DNA of 64,000 nucleotides from an uncultured Pirellulaceae bacterium. Lineage in GTDB: Bacteria > Planctomycetota > Planctomycetia > Pirellulales > Pirellulaceae. Positions 37,534-44,923 of this stretch are shown piece by piece. Positions within the stretch are counted from its first letter, which is position 1, and the number at the start of each line of letters is the position of its first letter. Position numbers and translations under genes: made by a program. The DNA lies in NCBI GenBank assembly GCA_905480545.1, contig CAJQQR010000026.1, positions 1-64,000 on the forward strand. The letters are read 5' to 3'. The notes beneath the pieces were generated by a model, which was given only the letters and a program-made list of their open reading frames with translations, had not been told where the DNA came from and made no database searches.

Positions 37534-39120
37534 GTGAGCCAAAAAACTCTAAAGCAAAACTGGAAACTCGCGTCGCGATCATTCGCCGCTTGGATCTTAA
37601 CCATTTCACTCGTTGGATGCGGAACGCCTCCCAAACCAAATGACGATTCTGGAGTGGCTGACCCGGCAAAAGATAAAATTGCCAAGTACTTTCTCGATCG
37701 TGAAGTTTCGGAAGTCAGCGTCAAAAAAATCGAAGCCTTTTGCGGTGATTGTCATGGCATGCCACGCGTCGCTAGTTTTCCGATCACACATTGGCGAAAA
37801 GAAGTAGAACGCGGGTTCGAATTCTACAACATGTCTGGACGCAGTGATTTAGCGCCTCCAAATCTCTATGACACAATTGCCTATTTCACACAAAAAGCCG
37901 AATCCGAAGAAACATTTTTCGAAAAAGTGAATGCCGTGGCCGCGAGTCAGGAGCTGAAGAAGATATTCACCGTTGATCCAACCGATCAAAAAGAGGACTC
38001 GGGCATCGCCAATATCTTGTTCACAGATATTCGATCAGGGGACAACAGTTCGAAGGTCTTTCTAACGAGCGACATGGTTTCTGGAAAGGTCCGAATCGCC
38101 CACCCTGATTCGGCCACCCCACAAAAAGAACTGCTTACGGGAAAAGCACCGGTAAATGCAACCGTTTGTGACATCGATCAAGATGGAAATACTGATGTGA
38201 TCGTTTCCGATTTGGGCATGTATAAAGCGACCGACTCCACTCGGGGATCTATCACGTTACTTCATGCGAAAGATGATGGATTTGAGAAAGTTGTATTGCG
38301 GGAAAACATCGGGCGTGTTTGCCAGACGGTAGTCGCCGATTTCGACAACGATGGAAAGTCCGATATCCTAGTCGGTGAATTCGGCTATTTTTTTAACGGC
38401 TGCATCTCGTTGATGAGACGAACGGGAGACGGATTCCAGAAATCAAATTTTACAACGGAAGTGATTGACAGGCGGCATGGCGTCGTGCGGATCGTCCCTC
38501 ATGATTTCGACCAAGATGGTGATATCGATTTTGCTGCCGCAATTGCGCAGGAATTCGAGACGGTCGAAATCTTCATTAATGATGGTAACGGGAACTTCAC
38601 GCGAAACAAGATATTCCAAGCTGACTTTCCCAGTTACGGAACCAGCGGCATCGTCCTAATCGATTTGGACAAGGACGGCGATCAAGACGTGCTATACACA
38701 AACGGCGACACTTTCGATTCATCATTGCCAAAAGATTATCATTCGATTCAGTGGTTGGAGAATCAATCATCGGCAGATCGCAGCGAAATTAAATTCCAAC
38801 ATCATCACATCACCCATATGCCCGGTGTGCATTGTGCGAAAGCCGCAGATTTTGATCAGGATGGTGACTTAGACATTGTGGCATGTGCCTTCATGCAGCC
38901 GATTGCCGAGGCCAAAAATTATGATTCGATTGTGTATCTGGAAAATAATGGAGGGCAACATTTCAGCAAATATTCGATCGAAAAAAACAACTCGCTTTAT
39001 CCAAATTTAGAAATCGGCGACTTTGATGAGAATGGAAAAACTGATTTCGTTGTCGGCACCGCATCAATGATCGCTCCGTCCAAAAAACAACAACCGCTTA
39101 AGATCTACTGGAACAAATAA
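37534..39120 (+). CDS. FG-GAP repeat lipoprotein with heme motif
   Basis: A 528-residue lipoprotein. The signal ends in a lipobox at LVGCG (Cys29). A heme-binding CGDCH sits at about residues 70-74, in an AFCGDCHGMP context with a distant Met, so a short cytochrome c-like segment precedes the propeller. From about 140 onward come six to seven FG-GAP/VCBS repeats, each with an Asp-rich calcium loop: DIDQDGNTD, DFDNDGKSD, DFDQDGDID, DLDKDGDQD, DFDQDGDLD and DFDENGKTD. Such propellers bind ligands or other proteins. The start is GTG at 37534. A role in extracellular electron transfer or sugar sensing is possible but unproven. Confidence 0.82.
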   Translation: MSQKTLKQNWKLASRSFAAWILTISLVGCGTPPKPNDDSGVADPAKDKIAKYFLDREVSEVSVKKIEAFCGDCHGMPRVASFPITHWRKEVERGFEFYNMSGRSDLAPPNLYDTIAYFTQKAESEETFFEKVNAVAASQELKKIFTVDPTDQKEDSGIANILFTDIRSGDNSSKVFLTSDMVSGKVRIAHPDSATPQKELLTGKAPVNATVCDIDQDGNTDVIVSDLGMYKATDSTRGSITLLHAKDDGFEKVVLRENIGRVCQTVVADFDNDGKSDILVGEFGYFFNGCISLMRRTGDGFQKSNFTTEVIDRRHGVVRIVPHDFDQDGDIDFAAAIAQEFETVEIFINDGNGNFTRNKIFQADFPSYGTSGIVLIDLDKDGDQDVLYTNGDTFDSSLPKDYHSIQWLENQSSADRSEIKFQHHHITHMPGVHCAKAADFDQDGDLDIVACAFMQPIAEAKNYDSIVYLENNGGQHFSKYSIEKNNSLYPNLEIGDFDENGKTDFVVGTASMIAPSKKQQPLKIYWNK

Positions 39121-39180
39121 ACCACCCAAAGTCATGGAAAAAAACATTAGATCGTCGAAGCGATCCGCGACCGTGGTCGG

Positions 39181-40443
39181 CTAGGTCAAATTTCCATCTT
39201 CATCGAACGGCAAGTTTGTCGGTTCCGTCAAAATTTTTAAATCATCACGCTGCTTTGCTGATTCATAGAAGTATTCTGAACAATACAACTCAGTAATGTG
39301 CAGCGTATTTTTGATCCACATTACCTTGGCCGACGTCGCGTCGCAGAACCCAACTGTGTTCAAAGCTTGATCGATGATTTCCTTGTCGGTCGCAAAATCA
39401 ATCGGCGACATCGCCGCAGTAACGTGCCCAGCAGTCAAGCAATTGATCCTCGTTGTTTCGACATTCATCGCTTCAAGCGCAGTGGTACGACAAAACTCCG
39501 CCATCCCGATTCCGGTTGCATTCCCGTGTGTCGCCTCAGTTAAACCGCGGACTGCAATCCGTTTGATTTTGGGGAATTCATGATCGGCCGGAAAATGATC
39601 ATAATACTTTCTGCCGATAATATTTGTGTCCATTCCAGCTCCACTGATCTCTTTGCCAATTTCATCAATGATCAACAAATCAGCCTGGTCAAACGGAAGT
39701 TTCGGCATTTGCGCCGTTGCCAATTCCAAGAGCTCTTCTTCTCGAGATTCGATCTTATCAGGAGCGACCATTTCGATGTGCGAAGTTTCTTCAAACGCAT
39801 TTTCAACAATCCCAATTCCGCACAAGATATTGCATTTATCGATCACCTCGCGAGCTACACTGCGGACAATAGTATCAAACGTGTAGTCCTTGATTGCCTT
39901 GTGATAAACTTTCGCACCTTCATGCTTGCCCAACCCGATTAGCATCATTTTCATCAGGCCACTTTGAATCGGACCAGTGAAATCGGTATGCGGTTTAATC
40001 CTTCCACAAACAATCACATAGTCAGCTTGAGATGCCTCCTTATCAAAGTGGACGGGAAAACCTTCATTGGCTTGGCAAACAGTAATTGTTTCCATTGAAG
40101 ATCTAATTTCGCATTGGCAAAAGTCTTCGGTAATTCCGTAATTCTTAAGCACAGCGGTCTGCCCATCAGCGGTTCCACCACCGTGACTTCCCATGGCCGG
40201 AACGATGAACGGAATGCCATTCAACTTCTTCACATTGCTAGCAATCGCCTTGATTATTTTCGCGATGTTGGAAATACCACGACTACCGGCAGAAATCGCA
40301 ACCGATTTCCCAGCGAGGTCAGGGAGGTAATTTCCATTGGAAAATTCACGATCAATTGCCGCGACGGCGTCATCTTCACGCGAATCATCGAATTGCTGGC
40401 GGATTTTAAAAATTTTCAGCTCGTCCGAAATGGGATCAATCAT
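39181..40443 (-). CDS. Second LarA-related (DUF2088) protein
   Basis: A 420-residue protein related to the LarA nickel-pincer family but distant from the one at 20418-21686. The core shows AMGSHGGGT (likely first His), DYVIVCGRIKPHTDFTGPIQSGLMKMMLIGLGKH (likely second His and the lysine), and GKEISGAGMDTNIIGRKYY later. This pattern defines a group of DUF2088 proteins annotated only as lactate racemase domain. Substrate and whether it carries the nickel cofactor are unknown. It stands alone between the FG-GAP and glycosyltransferase genes and is convergent with the former. Confidence 0.75.
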   Translation of the reverse strand: MIDPISDELKIFKIRQQFDDSREDDAVAAIDREFSNGNYLPDLAGKSVAISAGSRGISNIAKIIKAIASNVKKLNGIPFIVPAMGSHGGGTADGQTAVLKNYGITEDFCQCEIRSSMETITVCQANEGFPVHFDKEASQADYVIVCGRIKPHTDFTGPIQSGLMKMMLIGLGKHEGAKVYHKAIKDYTFDTIVRSVAREVIDKCNILCGIGIVENAFEETSHIEMVAPDKIESREEELLELATAQMPKLPFDQADLLIIDEIGKEISGAGMDTNIIGRKYYDHFPADHEFPKIKRIAVRGLTEATHGNATGIGMAEFCRTTALEAMNVETTRINCLTAGHVTAAMSPIDFATDKEIIDQALNTVGFCDATSAKVMWIKNTLHITELYCSEYFYESAKQRDDLKILTEPTNLPFDEDGNLT

Positions 40444-40638
40444 TGTCGTTTTTCTAATCGTTATCTTTTACCGTGTTGTTCTGATTTCAAGTTCAACTTG
40501 TGCTGCGAAATCCCTATTTCCACTGATTCAATGGACTCGGACTTACCGATTCTAATTTCAGAGTTGGTCGGAATCGAACCCCGATCGATCTCTTGATTCC
40601 AATTTCATGGTCAACCAAGTCGTGGATTTATCGTTCTC

Positions 40639-41616
40639 ATGCCACAACTTTCGATAGTCATTCCATTCACAGATGATACAGAGCGATTTGAATCGACTCT
40701 CGTTTCTGTTTTGGAGAATCGCCCCGCCAGTTGCGAAATCATTGTAACTCATGCAGGAAACTACTCCGACCCATACAATCTTGCGAGCGAAGTTCACTTC
40801 GTTGAAATCGCGGATAATACGTCGTCTCAAAAGGCGCGAGGGTCAAGCACAGATCGCCTTGGCGCCCATTTAGCGGCCGCGGTTGAGCGAGCATCATCGC
40901 CGATTCTGCATTTGCTTGGTTGTGGTGTAAAAGTCAATCACGGTTGGTGTGACAATATTGCAGAAGATTTTGACGATCCATGCATTGGCTCTGTCTGCCC
41001 GATCATCAAAGATGACAAGGAAAACGTTCTTTGCGTTGGCATCGAAAACACACTCTTCTACAAAAATCGTTTTGTCGGAGCAGGGAAATTTGCCGCAGAG
41101 ATCGACGCAGAGTATCAGAACCCGATCGGTCCCCATCAGGTTGCTGGTTTTTATAGTGTTGAAGCAATCAGCCAAGTCGATTGCTTGCAAGATTTTGGCG
41201 AAACCAGTTTTGGTCTGGAATTGGCACTAACCCTTGAGGCGATTGGTTTCGAAACCAAGGTCAATACGTCCGCAAAAATCTCTGCAGATGATGGATTTAA
41301 CTTCGACGCAGTGAGCGGAAACGATTCCCAGTCTGCGATTTGGCGATTTGCAGGATCCCTTGGTTTCATTCAGGGATTCATGCTGGCATGCGGAGCAATC
41401 GTTAAGGATTTGATCACAACGCCATTTTCTTCCAAATCCCGGGCGTCGCTTCTTGGCCGACTCTCAAAATTCGTTTCATGGCATGACGCAGTTTCGTTCC
41501 GCGACTTCGCCGATCAAGCACCTGGCCCTCAATCCAATCGAATCAGCTTCCAAGATGCCCAAAAGGAACTCCCCTTGAGCGGCATGGACTACTCATCGGA
41601 GAGACGAGCGGCTTAA
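40639..41616 (+). CDS. Family 2 glycosyltransferase-like protein
   Basis: A 325-residue protein. The first 100 residues follow a GT-A fold: LSIVIPFTDDTERFESTLVSVLENR, then EIIVTH, then an Ala-rich segment ending in SPILHLLGCGVKV, where GT2 enzymes have the metal-binding D-x-D. Here that triad is absent (LGCGVKV), so the enzyme may be inactive or use another ligand. The middle has a PHQVAGFYSV segment like acceptor loops of GT2. C-terminal residues are hydrophobic and basic. No other cell-surface sugar genes adjoin. Family membership is likely, activity uncertain. Confidence 0.65.
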   Translation: MPQLSIVIPFTDDTERFESTLVSVLENRPASCEIIVTHAGNYSDPYNLASEVHFVEIADNTSSQKARGSSTDRLGAHLAAAVERASSPILHLLGCGVKVNHGWCDNIAEDFDDPCIGSVCPIIKDDKENVLCVGIENTLFYKNRFVGAGKFAAEIDAEYQNPIGPHQVAGFYSVEAISQVDCLQDFGETSFGLELALTLEAIGFETKVNTSAKISADDGFNFDAVSGNDSQSAIWRFAGSLGFIQGFMLACGAIVKDLITTPFSSKSRASLLGRLSKFVSWHDAVSFRDFADQAPGPQSNRISFQDAQKELPLSGMDYSSERRAA

Positions 41617-41801
41617 GTCCACTCGATTGGTAAGCGTCTATGGCTTGCTTCAGGGGCTTGCTTCAGGGGCATTTGCCGACGCAATCCAAGTGGCAGGATG
41701 ATGCTTTTTGAAAAAAACGGATGAAACCCCCGCCATCCCTTCCCACGATCTTGATTCAGGCTCTCAGGCTTGAAGGTGCAAACGCCGAGAAACGAAAAAA
41801 A

Positions 41802-41827
41802 GCCGCCCAAACGATGGCGGCCTTTTT
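41802..41827 (+). terminator. Rho-independent terminator after the glycosyltransferase-like gene
   Basis: GCCGCC (41802-41807) pairs with GGCGGC (41816-41821) around an eight-base loop, followed by C and then five T (41823-41827). It separates the upstream gene from the candidate RNA beginning near 41890. Confidence 0.88.
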
Positions 41828-41877
41828 CATATAAAACGACTAGCTCGTAATTTCCAAACACGAAAATTTCGAACAGG

Positions 41878-41883
41878 TATAAT
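41878..41883 (+). promoter_or_regulatory. Perfect -10 box TATAAT
   Basis: TATAAT at 41878-41883, 50 bases after a strong terminator. The -35 position has only weak matches (near 41855). It predicts a transcript starting around 41890, which is the start of the structured region. Confidence 0.55.
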
Positions 41884-41887
41884 AGTT

Positions 41888-42027
41888 TGGAGAGATGAGC
41901 GGGCTAACCCTGAACGGCGGATAGAGAGAAGAGATAAGAACTTTGGGCTATTATGCCCGCTCACGCTGCAAATAGAACGCAATATCTGTGCCAAAAGTTG
42001 TGGACTCTCAACAACGACGTTTTTTCG
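41888..42027 (+). ncRNA. Candidate structured small RNA or leader upstream of rlmKL
   Basis: Non-coding by frame analysis. TGAGCGGGC (41896-41904) pairs perfectly with GCCCGCTCA (41955-41963), and inside them TAACCC/GGGCTA can continue the stem with one mismatch. A second small stem, GTTGT and ACAAC near 41996-42016, is followed after four bases by TTTTTT (42021-42026), like a terminator. A TATAAT box precedes the start. The layout fits a separate RNA of about 135 bases, or a 5' leader controlling the rRNA methyltransferase. I do not recognise a known RNA family; 6S RNA was considered, and similarity is too slight. Confidence 0.5.
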
Positions 42028-42083
42028 TCGAATTTCAATTTTCTCCTTAAAATAAAATCTCAATTTGAGAACGGCGTCCATTT

Positions 42084-44552
42084 GTGAGTCAGTACCAACT
42101 AATTGCCACCTGTGCCTTTGGTCTAGAATCGGTCGTCAAACGCGAACTCAAGAACCTTGGAATCGACGCCAAGGGACTTCAACCAGGCTGGGTCGGATTC
42201 ACTGGAGACGAGAGCACGATCGCGTTAACCAATCTGAATCTGCGGAGTGCGGACCGGGTTCTCATCGAAGTCGCCCATTTTGAAGCCAAAGACTTTGACC
42301 AGCTGTTTGAGACAACGAAGTACTTACGTTGGGCGGATTTCGTTCCAGTCGACGGAAAATTTCCGGTCAAAGGCCGTTCCATCAAATCGCAGCTTTCCAG
42401 TGTTCCAGCTTGTCAACGAAGCGTCAAACGTGCGATCGCAGAGAGTTTGCAATCGTCGCATGGAACCAACACACTGCCGGAATCTGGTGCCCTATATCAA
42501 ATCGAAATCGCCCTCCGCGATGATCTTGCTCGGCTGACGATCGACACAACGGGCCCCAGCCTCCACAAGCGGGGCTACCGAACACTCGTTGGCGAAGCTC
42601 CTCTCAAAGAAACACTCGCCGCGGCGTTGGTTTTGCTTTCGGTTTGGAAACCAAGCCGCCCGCTGATTGATCCGTTTTGTGGAAGCGGAACCATTCCAAT
42701 CGAAGCTGCGATGATCGCCAAAAAGATCCCGCCCGGGCTTTATCGAAAGTTCTCTGCTGAATCATGGCAAGATTTTCCCGGAAAGATCTGGAGCGACTAT
42801 CGAAAGCAATTTCGCGAAGTGGTCGAAGAGAATCGCAATTCCGAAATCGAACCGATCATCGGTAATGATATCGACCCTGAGGCCATTTCGTTAGCGAGGT
42901 ACCATGCCAACCGTGTCGGGCTTAAATCGGAAATCCATTTCCAACAAGCCGCTTTCGAGGATCTGCGCAGCAAAAAAGAATACGGCTGCGTGATCACCAA
43001 CCCGCCCTACGGCGAGCGACTGAAAGAATCCGATCTAACCAAATTTTATAAATCGCTCCCGCAAACGCTTCAGCGACTTCCGACTTGGTCGCACTTTATC
43101 CTCACTGGCATGCCGCGATTCGAAGCCGTCATTCAACAGAGCGCAACACGCCGCCGAAAGCTTTACAACGGTCGAATCGAGTGCATGTACTATCAGTATT
43201 TGGGACCGCGTCCTGACAAACGTTTATCAGATAAAAACGATAAACATGACGTCGCTTCGGAAGACACCAGCTCGCTGCCTGCCACAAACGATGAACACAA
43301 CGGTCAATCTTCGGAACTGCAATCAGACCACTCGCAATTAGACCACTCGCAATCTCGCGAAACGCCACTCAACTACACGCATGTCATTCATGCTGCGGCT
43401 CTGCCGGCGAGTTTGCAAAACATACACAGCGAGCAACCTGCAGCAAACGAGGTCGAATCAAATGGCGATAGTCAGATGGGTTCGCCGCAATTAACTCCAA
43501 GCGAAACAACTTCAAGCGAACTAACTTCAAGCGAACTAACTGCACCCACACCCGAAAAAGAAAAAGAGAAAGAGAAACCGATTTCTATTTTTGGTGGAGT
43601 CACTGACAAAACAAGTGAGCAAGCCGAATTGTTTGTCAGCCGTTTAACCAAACGGGCAAGGCATCTACGTCGGTGGCCCAAAAAAGGAATCACTTGTTAT
43701 CGACTTTACGAACGTGACATTCCGGAACTCCCCTTCGTTGTCGACATCTACGAAGACAACTTGCACATTGTCGAATTCGAGCGACCGCACGATCGCAGCA
43801 TTGGTCAGCACGCAGCTTGGCAAGAACTGATGTGCAAAACGGCGGCAAAAACGTTGAACATCGATATCGCCAACGTTCACTTCAAAGCCAAAAACCGTCA
43901 GCGCAAAAAGACCCAGCACGAAAAACTTGGCGAAGTCAAATCGGAGATCATCGTTAACGAAGGTGGTTTGCAGTTCATCGTGAACCTTTCCGATTACGTT
44001 GACACCGGACTCTTTCTCGACCATCGAATTGCCCGCGACAAAGTCCGTAGCGAAGCGAAAGGCAAACGTGTCCTAAATCTATTCGGATACACCGGGGCGT
44101 TTTCCGTTTACGCAGCCGATGGCGGCGCGATGTCGATCGCCCATATCGATCTTTCCAATACCTATGTCGATTGGGCCAAGAAAAACATGAGCATCAATCG
44201 GTTTCACGGACCGAGCTTTGTTTTCGAATCGGGTGATGCGATGGAGTATTTGGAAAAGCTTCCCGAACAACCGATATTCGATCTGGCGGTGATCGATCCT
44301 CCTACGTTTTCTAACAGTAAGAAGACAGATGAGGTTTGGGAAGTTCAAAAGCAACATGTGAAGTTACTTACCGAAGCATCGAAGCGGATGAGCTCCGACG
44401 GCGTCATTTATTTTTCCACGAATTATCGTACGTTCAAATTGGACACTGAAAATCTTCCACCATTTAAAAACATCCGCAACATTAGCAACCAAACGGTCCC
44501 CGAAGACTTCCGCAACAAACGCATTCACCAATGCTGGCGAATCGAAATGTAA
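42084..44552 (+). CDS. rlmL: Fused 23S rRNA methyltransferase RlmKL
   Basis: An 822-residue enzyme combining RlmL and RlmK, which in E. coli methylate G2445 (N2) and G2069 (N7) of 23S rRNA. Residues about 50-155 are a THUMP RNA-binding domain. The N-terminal methyltransferase follows, with the DPFCGSGT motif and the catalytic TNPPYGERL. The C-terminal methyltransferase shows NLFGYTGAFSVYAA and VIDPPTFSNSKK. Between the two lies a low-complexity, Ser/Glu/Gln/His-rich insertion of about 125 residues with repeated peptides (for example TSSELTSSELT and EKEKEKEK). E. coli RlmKL has 702 residues, so the insert explains the extra length. GTG start. Confidence 0.92.
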   Translation: MSQYQLIATCAFGLESVVKRELKNLGIDAKGLQPGWVGFTGDESTIALTNLNLRSADRVLIEVAHFEAKDFDQLFETTKYLRWADFVPVDGKFPVKGRSIKSQLSSVPACQRSVKRAIAESLQSSHGTNTLPESGALYQIEIALRDDLARLTIDTTGPSLHKRGYRTLVGEAPLKETLAAALVLLSVWKPSRPLIDPFCGSGTIPIEAAMIAKKIPPGLYRKFSAESWQDFPGKIWSDYRKQFREVVEENRNSEIEPIIGNDIDPEAISLARYHANRVGLKSEIHFQQAAFEDLRSKKEYGCVITNPPYGERLKESDLTKFYKSLPQTLQRLPTWSHFILTGMPRFEAVIQQSATRRRKLYNGRIECMYYQYLGPRPDKRLSDKNDKHDVASEDTSSLPATNDEHNGQSSELQSDHSQLDHSQSRETPLNYTHVIHAAALPASLQNIHSEQPAANEVESNGDSQMGSPQLTPSETTSSELTSSELTAPTPEKEKEKEKPISIFGGVTDKTSEQAELFVSRLTKRARHLRRWPKKGITCYRLYERDIPELPFVVDIYEDNLHIVEFERPHDRSIGQHAAWQELMCKTAAKTLNIDIANVHFKAKNRQRKKTQHEKLGEVKSEIIVNEGGLQFIVNLSDYVDTGLFLDHRIARDKVRSEAKGKRVLNLFGYTGAFSVYAADGGAMSIAHIDLSNTYVDWAKKNMSINRFHGPSFVFESGDAMEYLEKLPEQPIFDLAVIDPPTFSNSKKTDEVWEVQKQHVKLLTEASKRMSSDGVIYFSTNYRTFKLDTENLPPFKNIRNISNQTVPEDFRNKRIHQCWRIEM

Positions 44553-44582
44553 AGCACGACTCAAACGCGATTCGATTTTTCG

Positions 44583-44860
44583 TCAGATCAAGAATCGCGG
44601 GGCGGTGCCCACGCGGTACACAAAAACGGACCGCACCAGGGCTGTTAAACCGCTTGCCCTGGTTTGGAAAACCACCGGAACTGGTTTTGTTAAATTGCCT
44701 GCCCTGATCTTGTTAAACTGCGTGCCCAACGGGCCGCGAATCAGAACACGATCCGTCAAAGCACAATCCGTCAAATAAAAACGGACCGATCACCCAAACT
44801 GATCAAGAATCGCGGAAACGTGCCCAGCCGGTTGAACAAAAAAACACCAACCCAAGATCG
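44583..44860. repeat. Intergenic block of short direct repeats
   Basis: GATCAAGAATCGCGG occurs at 44586-44600 and 44801-44815. AAAAACGGACCG occurs at 44622-44633 and 44778-44789. TGTTAAAyyGCnTGCCC occurs three times, at 44643, 44688 and 44711. The block has no coding frame and is richer in repeats than any other intergenic region here. Confidence 0.75.
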
Positions 44861-44923
44861 ATGTTAATCGGTGATTACACAGGTTAAAATAAAGCCTTAT
44901 CAACACCCTTTCTGATGTAGACG

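Noticed and set aside
40561-40620. tRNA gene on the minus strand
   Set aside because: A TTCGATTCC-like T-loop is present, but the T-stem does not pair, and no acceptor stem, D-arm or anticodon arm can be built upstream.
41888-42027. 6S RNA
   Set aside because: The 5' part has a GCGGGC...CCCTGA resemblance, but length, central bubble and 3' half do not match the known 6S layout.
44583-44860. CRISPR or insertion sequence remnant
   Set aside because: Repeats are of three unrelated kinds with irregular spacing. No terminal inverted repeats or transposase frame are seen.
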